In this document: positions 49,702 to 61,879 of the stretch, in pieces
Layout of the letters: every line of letters begins with the position of its first letter
Numbering within the stretch: position 1 is the stretch's first letter
DNA from: Stropharia rugosoannulata
Lineage: Eukaryota > Basidiomycota > Agaricomycetes > Agaricales > Strophariaceae
Direction: 5' to 3'
Length of the DNA stretch: 64,000 bases
NCBI GenBank assembly: GCA_028532985.1
Contig: JANCIK010000001.1
Location: forward strand, 3,906,001 to 3,970,000
The notes under the pieces: generated by a model
The model's database searches: none
Told to the model about the DNA's origin: nothing
Seen by the model: the letters and a program-made list of their open reading frames with translations, nothing else
Program-made: the position numbers and the translations under genes

Positions 49702-52700
49702 ATGACATCTCGACTTAAAGCAGCCTTTGCTAATTGTCAGTACTGTGGTGAATCTTTCAATGCCCGTGGAGTTGCATCACACGAGCGCCGATACTGTCAA
49801 CAACGTCCACAGCCAGTGCATAATGATGCCAGAGACCACTCAAACTTTGAAGAGCTTCAAGCTGGTGCGCATATTTGGGTTTCACACACTTGATTATCTC
49901 TATCTAAATAGATGCCCTTGAAGGCCGAGCATCAATGTTATCCCAGGCTGTGGAGCGTCAAGCTCAGCTACTCAATACCAATCATCTTGAGAACACAATT
50001 GGTCAAGGACAGTCTCTACTTCTTGGCACACAACTACTTCAGAACCAGTATGATGGTCTGGACATTTCTGGTGTGTAACTACTATTTAACTTCTATATCT
50101 ACATGTCAATTGTACATATTGGTTTATAAACCTACAGGACAACAAACAGCACAAATCTCTGAAATAATGGATGAGGATGTACAGAGTAACATTGACGATG
50201 CCCATGACGATTCAGATCCTGCTAATGGCAATTCTAATACTGATTCTGATGATGAATCCGTGGACTCAGAGGCTCTTCCTACTGCCAACTATAGATCATT
50301 GGAGCAGCAAAGCATTAGTGCGACTCTAGGCTATGCGGGTGAACGTTCTCTGACAACAATGGCATCCCTGAACGATATCCGGATTGAATACCACCCCTCT
50401 TCAAATGAAGGACCAGTAACATATTCATTTAATGATTACTGCAACACAAGTGACATTGACCCTACGGATGAATACCTACGCTCAGTAGCTCTTGAATCAG
50501 CTTACATTCCAGGTAATAAAGACTTGCAGTCTAATGCAGAGACTTACAAGAACCGTCCATGGCACCCATTCTCAACCCGACTTGATTTTGATCTTGCTGA
50601 ACTCATCCTCGACTGCCATATGAATGGACAGCAAACAGGTGTTATTTTGTCAATAGTCAACAGCATTAAACAAACAATTATCGAGGCACATGCAGAGTCT
50701 GTTACTATCCGAAACCAAGCACACCTCGACACACTTTGGGATCATGCACGTAGAACACGCACAGTTGGGGTGAGCTAATCATGTCTATTTATTATAATTC
50801 TATTTAATCAACAATACCCTAACACATATTCTTTATCCACTAGTTTGTGAAACAATCCTTTCCAGTAATTTACAAGGGAGAAGAACTTGTATATGATGTG
50901 TGGTACAGGCCATTATGGGACTGGTGTATCGAGCTGCTTACTGACAAAGCTCTCATACACGAGTTTCACTGGACTGCAGAAAGGCTTTACAAGTTTAATG
51001 GCCAAGAGTTTGAGCGTTTTCTTGATGAACCTTGGACTGCAGATTTATGGTGGTCCCTGCAGGTAAAATCTCTCTTCTAATATGTATGATCTAAGACAAG
51101 CTAACACAAGCTAAATTTTTATTAGAGTGGTATGCCTCCAACTGCATCACCTTTCTTTATAATCATGTATGCAGACAAGACTAGGCTATCATCATTTGGC
51201 ACAGAGAAGGGTTATCCAGTTCTTGCACGGTGTGCAAACCTACCCATATCCATTCGGAATAGTACAACATCTGGTGGTGGTCGTTTGGTTGGCTGGTTAC
51301 CCATTGTATGTTTGACGACACTTCTCAGTTATTATTAATCACTCATTATTTAAATCTCCATTTAGCCTGAGGAAACAGCACGAGACAGTGCTAAAAGGAT
51401 TTTGTAAATTTGAAACGTGTTATCTGGCACAAGGCATTCCATGAAATAATCAAATCTATCGAAGCATATGCATCCTTTGGGGCATCTGTCAAATGTGGCG
51501 ACAATGTCGAGCGTCAAATCTTCCCACGTTTGTTAATGTTATCAGCCGACTATGAAGAGCAGTATGTATCACATATTACTAAATGAATGTTTGTAGTAAC
51601 AGACATAATTCTAATTCTACTTCTTTTGTTCTCTTAAAGATCCATGATTACTCTAATCCGTGGAGGCAAGAGCCATTTCCCGTGCCCAAGATGCCTTGTT
51701 CCAAAAGACGAAATCATAAACTTGTCTAAGCGGTGGATACCACGAACCTCGAGCTCAATGGAAAAGATCTGGAACGAGGCTCAAGACCTGAGCAAAACAG
51801 AAGCTGAGAAATTATTAAAGGCCCATGGCCTTCGGGATGTTAAGGTTAGCCACGCTATTCTACATGTCAAATTCATTAATCAGACTAATAATGTTCCTGT
51901 GAACTTTAATTATTAATTGCATTGTGGCAGAATGTATTTTGGAGCTTGAAGGATGCTGATGTATATCAACTATCCTGTTGGGATCGCCTGCATGCATACC
52001 ACGGAGGATTGTTTGAGGACCATCTTCTTGAAGAAGTCAAGCGTATTTTGAAAGAGGCATCAGGGCGTGTGCTTGCAGAGAAAATTGATAAAGCGTGAGC
52101 TGTCCTAATTAATTTTAAAATCAGAGAATGCTCATAATATAATTAATTCTACATTAAAGCTTAGGCAAAATTCCGCCATGGAGTGATTTGAATCATTTTA
52201 AATCACTTGCTGCAACTGGAGAGTTTGCCGATGGAACAAAGTTTGAGGACCTTTCCAAGGTATGTAAATTATGTCTTGTATTAGCTTGCAAGACTTTCGT
52301 TTACTCAAAATATTATTGTGGCACTCTATCAGGTTATTATCTTTGCATCACTAGACGCATTCCAGTCCAACTCGGTCACACACTATGCCGAAGATGATCC
52401 TCGAAGTGGCCATGAATACTCACGAGAGGGATACAACCTATTAAGAGTTATACGCAGCTACCTTGAGCTTGACATGTATGCAGGATTGACAGTCCATACA
52501 ACATCAACTATTGCTGCTGGGAAGCCGAACTTCTCACATTTGAAAGTGCACTTAAAGTGAGCTGCACCTTTTCTAATTTATATAACGTGAATACAGATAG
52601 CTAATAAATTGTGATTATGTTTTAGAAGTATCTGAAGGGCACATCAAATAAAAAAGAAATGGAACTTTCCCAAGCTTCATACTCACCAGCATATGTTCCA

Positions 52701-53713
52701 AGACATAATTGAGAAAGGAGCAACTCGGAATTACAATACCAAACCAAGTGAGAAGGCCAATGGACCTTTGAAAAATACTATCAACGACATACCAACTTCA
52801 AGAATGTTGCAAAACAGGTAGTGTATAATAGCATGTATTTTTGACGCTAATATCTCATACAATCTGATAGGTTCTTGCAGTCCAAGAAAAGGATGTCATT
52901 GCAACATTAATACGAACAGATATTACCCTTTTGATGCTGCAGCAGAAATTGCGAGGGAGAATAAAGCAGAGATTGTGGATCGAAACAACAATCAGGATGC
53001 AGGTAACTCAGGTGGTGATATAGAGACACCTCGTGTGCTTCATGGTTCACATCTTTCACCATGTACACTGGAGCAACTTGCACATGGCCATTCGGATGAT
53101 TCTGCCTTTACTAATCTACGACGAAAATTAGGCAGGTCACTTGAACAAAAACTCAACACACCACGAATCACCTTGCATGATTCTGATATGGTATGCAAGT
53201 CTGCTACGCATGATTTGCTAGTTCTATTGACCAGCATCAATGTAATGTTTTTAGATCACACCTTATCAGAACATTAAAGCTATGTTCACGTCAGTTGTTG
53301 ACTGGCGCATTAACTCCAACATAATCAGAGCAAATCCAAAGTTTCATAACAGGCCACGATACGACTTTGCCCTTGTGAAAATCGATGAATCAAGCTCTGT
53401 TTTTGTCCAGGTTCTATTTATACTCCAGATTACATACAAGGACATCAAACATTTTATGGCACTTGTTCTGCCATATGATCGCCCTCTCTTGCAAATGCAT
53501 CACCACCGTGACAGAGATCTACGACTCCACCGTGTATGTCCACGGCCTCGGGCATCAAGTGTGTTTATTGATACCAATAGCATTATCCGTGGTGCTTTAC
53601 TAGTTGAAGATCCATCTTCACCTGGTGGTGAACATTTGGTTGTTCCTTTTGTGGATGAAGATATGTGGATGCGATTGAAGTCAATGAGCCTACCTACAAA
53701 CATACCAATGTAG
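49702..53713 (+). pseudogene. Plavaka-type transposase, probably frameshifted
   Basis: Starts MTSRLKAAFANCQYCGESFN with a C2-type zinc finger (C12-x2-C15...H-x5-C), then introns near 49865, 50072, 50770, 51063, 51305 and later. The catalytic region holds WRPLWDWC-like and DVWYRPLWDW segments, FIIMYADKTRLSSFGTEKGY, FPCPRCLVPKDE (the strongest Plavaka mark), SCWDRLHAYHGGLF and the late YRVCPRPRASSVFIDTNSIIR-like region with LHRVCPRPRASSVF. It would cut and move the element. The frame breaks between KKWNFPKLHTHQHMF and its upstream exon (near 52640), at an A-run near 52775 (GPLKN to YQRHTNFKNVAKQ) and near 52915 (IATLIRTDI to FDAAAEIARENKAE). These are not explained by introns, so this copy is likely inactive unless they are sequence errors. 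Confidence 0.78.
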
Positions 53714-54501
53714 TTTACAAACTATGAACATTACACAAGGCTTTGAATGCTATTATTTTTACGTTGTCTTGGGAATTCTCACAGCTACAGTGCACTAGGA
53801 GTAGAATTAGGCAGGATTTTGGAGTTTGTATCACCTTCGGAGTATGCTGCTTATGCCCAAGGTATTATACCAACTAGATTGTAATTGATTCTAGTGCAAA
53901 GTTCAAGCGTGATTTGGCCCCACATATAGGCGTGAGAGTTTACCCAGCAGTCTCTGATGCGCAATATTTCTACGGCTATGCAGCATACTTGGGCTTTTTA
54001 ATTATGTTATCGATGAGGGTCCTCTTTACACACATATAGATGTCATCTGTATATGTATACCATCATATCTACAAGTTTTCTAATAATACTGGTCCCGTTG
54101 GAGCGTGCTATGAGTAGAATTAGTTGAGTCCACTGAGGCAGTGACTGCTCATCGTTCTCACACGGTATCCAAGAATATATAAGTAGAAATAAATTGATCC
54201 ATGTGCCATTTGGTTTAATTGCTTCTCTGGATGCAATGTCATGTGTACTGTACCCATGCCTTTGCTTGATAGCAATAGATGTCAATTGCACCTGATGGTT
54301 CACAGAGATTTTAGAATAGTTTTAATTAACCATAGATAGTAAAAATGTCCCGACAGTTGAGAGAGTTAATTATAGTCAAATTTCTCATTCACAAGCTCAG
54401 CAGCTGGTATAAACCTCAACAATCTGTCGTACTTGACTCCAGGGATCTTTTTTACGCCAAAATTCTGAGACCTACACTTTGTTTTCTATTACTCTGAAAC
54501 T

Positions 54502-56921
54502 ATGTCTCGCCGCTTGACACCATTATCTCGAAGCTATGCACAGTACCCTTTGAACATTTCTGGGAGCTCTCAGTCTTCTCAGTCTTCTCAGTCCTCTTTG
54601 TCGGCCAGCTCTACGGACACCTTGCTTGCTGATCATATATCAACCTCACCATCTCTATCCGGACAATCAAACTCACCTGCTGCTCAGCCATACATACACA
54701 GAACCGGAGAAAATGGTGAACCTGTTCCATTTGAAATGCCAACCAATCTTCATGACATATCTCGACTTTATGGGGTACGTCCCTTAACTATAATAGCGCC
54801 AACTATACTCTAAATATGATTTCTGTGTCCTAATTCTTCAAGATATATATGCAGACGTTTCGCGATATGCGCACCGCTCAAACGGAGAACAAGGATCTCA
54901 AGCGTCATATTTCCGAGTTGCAACTTCGCATTGACTCTCTCGAGAACAAGGTTTCTGCTGATGCTAAAGAAGGGCTCAATACATTCGAGATTACATCTAC
55001 GACTACTCCTAAAGCAATTCAGAAGAATGCTGAGAAACTTGGAAATCATTATGGCTTGTTCTGCAATTTGTACATTGACCCATTAATTGCTACCACTCCC
55101 TGCCCATCGTTTCTCTCCAGTAATCCAATTCGCTACACTTCTGCAGAGAACATCCGTGCAGGATATGCTGCTGAATTCTGCGAGGCCATCCCCCCAGCTT
55201 ACTATAACATCATGGCCATGCCGTCTGATCCTGGATACCAGTCTGACTACTTCAAAATAGTAAGCATAATTTTCTATTAAACTTCGAAGGCTTTGAACAA
55301 TTATACTGATACTGCTGTGAGTAAATTAGTTTTCTTCTGCATCATCTGCTAGTCGCTCTTCTACAATAACAAGGCTACGTGAATCCGCAGCTGGAATCTT
55401 CTCCATGCAGGGAAAATATTTCAAAGATAAGTCATTCTTGCGAAGCACCGTTCCCGAGATCATGGAACTTCTTGGACATGGCGCCGAGGGTGAAGACAGC
55501 TCGGGTGGTTATGCACGCTTCCCACCGCTTCTATGCAAAAATGGTGATACAACTAACATAAGCGGATACTTTCTCCGAGATGAACTGTTCATGGTAAGTA
55601 TACAAATATTATACACGTATTACACACTGATTAAAATGATTGCACATGCACATTATCTATGATATTAGCTTGCTCGCACTGTAGTCTTTGGTAAAGGAGC
55701 AACATTCAGTACACAAAGTGCTGTTTCGAGAAAGGCCAGCATGTACTTGCGCAATGATGTAGTGCCTGCAACAACATTTGGATTTGTTGCATGGGTTTCA
55801 ACCGTGGCAAGTACACTGTCGTCATAGATAACATTTTTAGTTCTGATGACTAAAGATTTGAATCAGGGGCGCTATGTTCTTTCGATCGACAAAGTCTTTG
55901 ACACAATCACAGGCATCGGACCACAAACAGGCATTACTTATGCACAGGACTATCACTACTACAAGCAGTACCTCATTGAAGCGACTGTACATAATCCAGT
56001 CTGGGTAAAGAATCTTTTGCACACTTGGAATACTGAGGTATTTTTAAGCCACAACACCATCAAGGGGAACCTTGATCCTCATGCATCGGGCTCGGAACTG
56101 TCAATCTCAGCGGATCCAGCCAGGAGTCACTTTCAACCACTCAAATTCTCACCGCTTCTGCCTCTATTGAGTCCAAGATGCGCATGCTTAGCTTGCAAAT
56201 GGAAGGTATGTAGTACATTTGCCTTATTATATTAAGTCAAATCACATTAAACGGCACTACAGAGGGCACTGAGAACACTGTGGGAGCCCTTGTCAAGATG
56301 TCGCCCATCAGCGAAAATGACAGTACAGATGACATGTACTTGTCAGATCCTGCATTATTGGATTCCCCTTCGACCGCAACAGCCCCTGATTATATTACCA
56401 CAGCCATAACAGTTAATACTGGGCCTTCTAATGGTATTCACAATTCTTTATTAACAGGACATATAACATACTAATAATCTCTAGATCCACCGAGCTCTGA
56501 GGAGCAGCCATCGGTCACCCCGACTCACACAGCCGCAGACCTAAATATAGCAGCATTGATGGAATCCCCATCAATTATTGATTCAATCATCACTGATAAT
56601 AGCGGTAACATACCTGAACAGGTCTCTATACCACCACAGGCCAAGGACAAGCACTTGGGTAACAGCTCCGACTCCATAGAGTCTCGCACATTACCTAGCA
56701 GTCTGCCTGCCAAATCGTCGGGTCGCAATCAAACTAGATCTCAGGCTGTCAACCTGACAAATTCTTTGACTGATGGCCGCATCTCGACAAATGAACTTCC
56801 ATCAGCGCCGGCCGCCTCCACCTTAGCTGTACAGCCTACCATTGATGCACCTGCCATGAGACTTAGGTCTGCACGGCGTGGTGCAAACGTAAAGTCGACT
56901 CGTGGGCGTGGTGGCAAATGA
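54502..56921 (+). CDS. DUF6698-like coiled-coil protein (third transposon gene)
   Basis: Multi-exon gene with introns near 54775-54846, 55260-55330, 55592-55668, 55807-55860, 56205 and 56434. A Ser-rich N-terminus (three SSQ repeats near residue 23) leads to a short coiled coil (TENKDLKRHISELQLRIDSL). Next comes a conserved region with KLGNHYGLFCNLYIDPLI, AAGIFSMQGKYFKD, ARTVVFGKGATF and ATTFGFVAWVSTV through WVKNLLHTWNTEVF, which I match to the DUF6698 pattern of basidiomycetes. The tail is disordered and ends in RRGANVKSTRGRGGK (Arg/Gly-rich). Function unknown. Its position within the element suggests cargo or an accessory factor. Confidence 0.6.
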
Positions 56922-57549
56922 ACTTACGGATCTGATGCACATATGTTAATTTACTTCACATCTACAATTAAATGAAGTTTAGTCGTACTTCCTTATTAGG
57001 ACTTGTAGGCATGTGTACCTTCCGAAGGAGGCTGGTAAGTTGTAACCTCTGATTCTCTGAGCCCACCACACATAGCACTTTGTACACCTTACTCTCCTTA
57101 CTACTTAGCGGAGATTAAAGGTGACTATTTATAGCCCAGTCTGAATTGACGACCCAGTCAGCCAACCTATTAAATATCACGAGACATTCTTTAGGGTGTG
57201 GCATATGGAAAATGTATAAAGGGGGCTGACTTGTATCGCCTCTTGCATTCTGAGCCCCCCCACTGTTCCTTTACTGAGTCGAGTGTCGAAAGAATGTTTA
57301 GTAGTTAAATTGTAGTATTATTAGTGAAATCATGTAGTATAGTAATTGCTTTAGTCTCTGCAATGTACAGACAATGTATTACAGTAGTGTTTAATTAGTG
57401 AAATATAAATTTATTTTCCTATCTAATTTTTAAATCAACATCCAAGTATTAATACAAATAAGTGAAGGGACTATAATATCAGTAACTATAAGCAATAAAG
57501 TGTCAAGTAAGAGAATAAAACTGATAGGATATGACGTGTCGAAGTACTG
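56922..57549. other. Right arm of the transposon before the subterminal repeats
   Basis: No supported gene; AT-rich, with several GTAGTAT/TAGTGAAAT near-repeats around 57300-57410. Confidence 0.4.
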
Positions 57550-57805
57550 TCTGATCACCATAGGTGATTATGTAAGCTTGATCATACCCTGATCAGTCAG
57601 GCTAATCAGGCCGACATAGCCACGACCATAATCAGACTGCTAATATTATGTAGGCCGGGATGATCAGACTAAGCCGTCTATCTGATCAGACTAAGCCGTC
57701 TATCTGATCAGACTAAACCGTCTATCTGATCATGGTGACTTGTCCCTTGTTCAGGCATAATCAGGCCGGCACGTCTAAACGGCCATGATCGGCATGATCA
57801 GGGGC
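57550..57805. repeat. Right subterminal TGATCA repeats with a 22-bp tandem unit
   Basis: At least eight TGATCA or TGATCG words occur here. At 57661-57726 a 22-bp unit beginning TGATCAGACTAAGCCGTC is repeated three times, with a single base change in the third copy. Subterminal repeats like these are a mark of CACTA-type elements. Confidence 0.75.
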
Positions 57806-57811
57806 CTAGGG

Positions 57812-57821
57812 AGTTTCCGAC
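57812..57821 (-). repeat. Right terminal inverted repeat of the Plavaka-like element
   Basis: AGTTTCCGAC, the complement of the left end. Confidence 0.7.
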
Positions 57822-57922
57822 ACGCGTCAGGTGACAAACCCCAAGAGATCGATGTAAGGACAACGTCCTTACAGATAACAGGACTTGGAGTATCCGATTA
57901 TAATAGGCATGATTACACCGGG

Positions 57923-59530
57923 CTACACCAGATCAAAATCAAACTCCATGGGCCACTGGTTATCTTCGTCGAGCAATAAACCTTCCTCCTTTTCACCACC
58001 ATCAGTAATATTAGCCCGCAGCCCTACGTGTTTCCATTTTCTATGCGGCAGACTAGCTGCACCTTCTCGGAACTGAAGGAAGTTGCACAATGTTTCGAAA
58101 CTTGTTAACACGGGGAAGTAACAGACGAAGGTGTCCAAGTTGGGGCAGAGGGCTGGTCGATCTACGGTCTTGCTCGGTAGGAACGACTCCAATACACGCA
58201 TCGGTATGAACTGTCGCAACCGCCAGCACTGGAAATAGGAGCGGTCTGGGACGTCCTCCGGTACAAGGTCCTCTTCAGAATAGAGCCCTAACATGCGCGT
58301 GGCGAAGAATAGATCTGAGTATGCGCTAAACTTGGGCAAGCCAAGTGTGAGTGAAGTTATCTGCGGGCAGAAACTGAGCCAATCAGGAACTCTAGGGTTG
58401 GGAGTCTTGCACAGGGCTACAACTTCTTTGAGGTTGGGGCATTTGGAGAGAAATGTCTCAATGCCGCGTTCGTTGACATCGTTGGTTATACATAGCCTGT
58501 TCAGCTTCGGGGCGCGGATTCTGCTGATAAGGGATATGTCCTCGTTCGGGTCCCACCATTCGTTTTCGGCCCCACCCTGCATTTCCAGTACTTGGAGGTT
58601 GGGTAAGAAGATTTCGCCCGTGTTCACACCATCGTGCGTGAAGTCGTTGATAGAGATCGTGCATTCCACAAGGTTTGACGCCTGAAGCAAGATGCGTGCT
58701 ACCATCTCGTTAGGTGTGCGGAACAGGTCAAGATCTAGGTAAGCGAGCTTGCTCCAATCAGTTGCGGTACTATCTATGCGGTCTCCGCGCATCGAAAAGA
58801 CCTTCAGGTTTGGCGCTTTCAGGATATCCCAATTGCGGTATTCTTCGTGTCCATTGGCGTGACGGTGATGTATATTGAGCGACTTCAATAAAGGGACATC
58901 TGCAGCCGTCAAGGCAGCGAACCCCTGAATTGGCTCTACACCCGGTAGGAATGACAGTGAGAGGTGTTTCCATCGAGCAGTATGTTCCAGCAGAATCTCG
59001 ACCATTTCATTGGTCAGATCTGCGAAGGGGCTATGACTGGCTTGGAACGAAATATATAATGGAGACTTGCCGGACCGACGTAGCCAGTCCCTTGCTGTAT
59101 CCACCAGCGTACGACCGCGCTGGATCACCCGTTTCATGTCCTGGTTGCTCCGGGGCTGTATATGGTCAAAACGGATATCTATGCTCGCCCAGATCGAGGG
59201 TATGCTATACGCTAGCTGGCGGAAGTCGTGACATATATGAGTGAGGAGCATTGGGGCTTCACAGGGCGATATCGACGGAAAGTCTGGTGAATCCACGCAG
59301 GCAATGAAGATTTCTGTTAGGATGTCCAGTGGTAACGAGCGGATGGGAGAAAGAGCGCATTGGTACGACGCTTTGGCTGCTGCAAGCGCGTCCTCCTCTT
59401 CCTGATATTTCGCTATCGTTTGGCGGATTTCTGCTAAACGCTCGTCGGTGTTTTCCAAGAGCCCCTTAATTACGTCTCGTTCTTGGCTTGTAGGGGTCCG
59501 GTTGGTCTTCAGAACTGCAGTGGGGAGCAT
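57923..59530 (-). CDS. F-box/LRR-like protein A
   Basis: A single exon of 535 residues. An N-terminal helix (LLENTDERLAEIRQTIAKY) is followed by the F-box-like segment ALSPIRSLPLDILTEIFIAC (about 60-79), then LLTHICHDFRQLAYSIPSIW, the hallmark of the agaricomycete F-box family. About 350 residues of degenerate leucine-rich repeats follow (LKSLNIHH, LKVFSMRGD, LAYLDLDLF, LQVLEMQGG, LKEVVALC). F-box proteins bind Skp1 and bring substrates to an SCF ubiquitin ligase; target unknown. The paralogue at 60203 has the same order of motifs, so the two arose by tandem duplication. The start ATG gives the usual family N-terminus. Confidence 0.88.
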   Translation of the reverse strand: MLPTAVLKTNRTPTSQERDVIKGLLENTDERLAEIRQTIAKYQEEEDALAAAKASYQCALSPIRSLPLDILTEIFIACVDSPDFPSISPCEAPMLLTHICHDFRQLAYSIPSIWASIDIRFDHIQPRSNQDMKRVIQRGRTLVDTARDWLRRSGKSPLYISFQASHSPFADLTNEMVEILLEHTARWKHLSLSFLPGVEPIQGFAALTAADVPLLKSLNIHHRHANGHEEYRNWDILKAPNLKVFSMRGDRIDSTATDWSKLAYLDLDLFRTPNEMVARILLQASNLVECTISINDFTHDGVNTGEIFLPNLQVLEMQGGAENEWWDPNEDISLISRIRAPKLNRLCITNDVNERGIETFLSKCPNLKEVVALCKTPNPRVPDWLSFCPQITSLTLGLPKFSAYSDLFFATRMLGLYSEEDLVPEDVPDRSYFQCWRLRQFIPMRVLESFLPSKTVDRPALCPNLDTFVCYFPVLTSFETLCNFLQFREGAASLPHRKWKHVGLRANITDGGEKEEGLLLDEDNQWPMEFDFDLV

Positions 59531-60202
59531 CGAGTCGGAGACGGTCGTGGTCAGAAGCGAGCAAGACTCTTCGCGGATGTTGCAAATGTGAAGGAGGGTA
59601 ACGTCAATTTATTTTGCTACTTATCTCGTCCAATTTGAATTGATGAAAATTTCGAGACATGGATTAACATGTGCTGGGCGCAAGCAACTTCAATTCCGGA
59701 GCAGTTGGAATCTGTCGAAATGTCAAGGTCCTTGTAAGTTCCTGCTGATAGTTGTCATGCTTGTGTCGACGGTACATATCACATATGTAGTTCGGTATTG
59801 CAAGTTGATTGCAAGAGAGACACGCGAGGGAGCGCGAGGGCCAAGAAGCATGGATAGCACTGTATTCCAACTCCGACACTGTGCTTATCCGGCCCGAGCC
59901 CCAATCTACGCCACGCCGTCCATGGCATCGTCGGTTCGCCAAGTCTTCGGCAATTCCCGTGGATTTTCCCGCAATTCCCCGACTTCTTGGATAAGTGACG
60001 TTATAGTGGACATGGTCAATATTTAATAATTCCTGGTGTGTAATACTACGCTACCGTCATCCCGACGTTACAGATTCAGAGTTTGGCAATGCTTAGCTTT
60101 CTTCAGACTATTCACATGCCCGAGTCATTTGCATTCTTTATTCCATGAATAAGCAGCTCAAGGAAAGAATGGACTACATCAAGACTAACATTGCAACAGT
60201 AC
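59531..60202. other. Spacer between the two F-box genes
   Basis: No supported gene. Holds the upstream region of F-box A and the 3' region of F-box B. Confidence 0.4.
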
Positions 60203-61879
60203 TCATGATACAATCTCTAACCTGACAGTCATAGGCCACTCATAACCTTTGTCCGCCAAAATGTATTCTTTCACCCCATTCCCATCCTCAAGGTCCACAC
60301 GAAGTCCGACTTCTTGCCATTCTCGACATGGTGTCCTCAGGTCTTCATCTGCTCGGCACTGAAGGAATGCGCACATCGTATCATAAGATGTCCGCACGGC
60401 GTAGTAGCAAATGAAAATTTGCAGATTTGGGCACCAGAATTCTCCGTCTTCGTTCTCTACAAAGTTTTCGAGTATTCCTCTTTTCGCCGCAATAATTTTC
60501 CATCGCCTAAAACACTCGTCAACATCTGGCTCTCGAATAAGTTCCCATTCGAAGTGAAGATTGCTTAATCTGGGGACAAAGAAGTTCATGGAGAAGTCAA
60601 ACACAGGATACCCCAACTCGAGACAAGTGATCTGAGGACAGTATTTGAGCCAGCTAGGGCAAAACGGTTCGGGACTGTGTTGAACGGTGGTGACTTCCCG
60701 GAGATTGGGAACCTTCTCCAAGAAGTTCTCAATACCTTCCACATTAACGTCTTCACCGATGCGAAATTTGACCAATTTTGGCGCCCGAATAACACTGATT
60801 AGAGACATATCTGTGTCAGGGTTCCACCATTCGCTATCTATCTCACCGCCTTGGAGCTCCAGAAATTTGAGGTGGGGCAGATGAATTTCTCCGGAGTCTG
60901 CGCTTTCCCTCGTGTGTCTATCTATGGAGATGCATAAATCGACCAGATTCTTGGTTTGCTGGAGGATTTGGGCAATGGTGGCGACAGGGGTACCAACCAC
61001 TTCAAGTTCGAGGTCAGTGAGTTGTGTCCATGTAGTCATTTCAGGGGATATGCTGTCCCCTCGCACAATAAGTTGCCTTAAATTTGTTGCTTTTAGAAGA
61101 TCACATGTCCGGTACTCCTCAAGCGTGTTCGCATGGTAATGATGAAGGACCAGTGAGGTCAGTAATGGAACGTCCGTAGGGCGGAGAGCAGTAATGTGTT
61201 CTATAAGCGATGTATTCGGCATAAATGACAGATGTAGTTCTTTCCATCTGTGCATTTCCTTTAATATTAAGTGCAGGGCCTGATTCGATTGCTGCTGGAA
61301 AGGTCCGTTCGTGGGCCGAAAGAAAAGCACCAGAGGGAGTCCCCTCGACCGGTGGAGCCATTCCTCGATGACCTCTACCTTCATGCGAGCTCGCCAGAGC
61401 GCGGGCTCTGTCTCCTGAGGACGAATTTGATCCGGCGATACAAAGCTGATAAATATTCCCATCCAAAGAGCGGGTATACTAATTGCGAGTCGGCGGAAGT
61501 CCCGACAGACATGCGTTAGAACATTAGGGGCATGCTTATAGGACAGCGGAGCTAAAGGTGACTCGAAATCAACACAATGGAGGAATATTTCCCTGAGTAT
61601 GTCCTCAGGAAGATTGCGGATGGGAGAGAGAATGCATTCAAAGCCTGTTTTCTGTGCCTGCAAAACAGCTTCCTTTAGTCGGTAGTTGGCTATCGTATTT
61701 CGAACGTTTGTTAGCTGATAGTCGGTGACATCCAGGATGCCCTCGATTATAGTTCTTTCCGTAGCAGTTGGTGCTTTGTTTGTGTGGAGTAGTAGGCGAT
61801 CAATGTAGACCATCCTTGAGGAGGGAAAGTCGTGGTGAAGCTTAAGCAACCTTTCGATAAGAGCAAAATGAACATGCAC
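60203..61879 (-). CDS. F-box/LRR-like protein B
   Basis: A single exon of up to 558 residues. The family N-terminus more likely begins at Met24 (MVYIDRLLLHTNKAPTATER), so the first 23 residues are doubtful. ILSPIRNLPEDILREIFLHC is the F-box-like segment, followed by VLTHVCRDFRRLAISIPALW and leucine-rich repeats (LTSLVLHHYHAN, LRQLIVRGD, LTDLELEVVG, LKFLELQGG, LREVTTVQ). Motif order matches protein A throughout, including the DDLEDGNG-like C-terminal piece before the end. It should act as an SCF substrate adaptor. Both copies are intact, unlike the broken relative at 15357-16892. Confidence 0.88.
   Translation of the reverse strand: MHVHFALIERLLKLHHDFPSSRMVYIDRLLLHTNKAPTATERTIIEGILDVTDYQLTNVRNTIANYRLKEAVLQAQKTGFECILSPIRNLPEDILREIFLHCVDFESPLAPLSYKHAPNVLTHVCRDFRRLAISIPALWMGIFISFVSPDQIRPQETEPALWRARMKVEVIEEWLHRSRGLPLVLFFRPTNGPFQQQSNQALHLILKEMHRWKELHLSFMPNTSLIEHITALRPTDVPLLTSLVLHHYHANTLEEYRTCDLLKATNLRQLIVRGDSISPEMTTWTQLTDLELEVVGTPVATIAQILQQTKNLVDLCISIDRHTRESADSGEIHLPHLKFLELQGGEIDSEWWNPDTDMSLISVIRAPKLVKFRIGEDVNVEGIENFLEKVPNLREVTTVQHSPEPFCPSWLKYCPQITCLELGYPVFDFSMNFFVPRLSNLHFEWELIREPDVDECFRRWKIIAAKRGILENFVENEDGEFWCPNLQIFICYYAVRTSYDTMCAFLQCRADEDLRTPCREWQEVGLRVDLEDGNGVKEYILADKGYEWPMTVRLEIVS

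Larger units (their letters stand above)
45607..57821. mobile_element. 12.2-kb Plavaka-like DNA transposon
   Basis: Short terminal inverted repeats GTCGGAAACT / AGTTTCCGAC bound the element. Inside each end are clusters of the TGATCA core (see separate entries). Three genes in the same direction fill it: an unknown protein (46283-48882), a Plavaka-type transposase (49702-53713) and a DUF6698-like protein (54502-56921). Plavaka is a CACTA-related superfamily of basidiomycetes known for large, gene-carrying elements. GC content drops and intron borders change style inside it, marking it off from the host DNA. The outer limits are uncertain: ACGCGTC occurs outside both ends (45588-45594, 57822-57828) and may be either a target duplication or part of longer ends. 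Confidence 0.8.
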
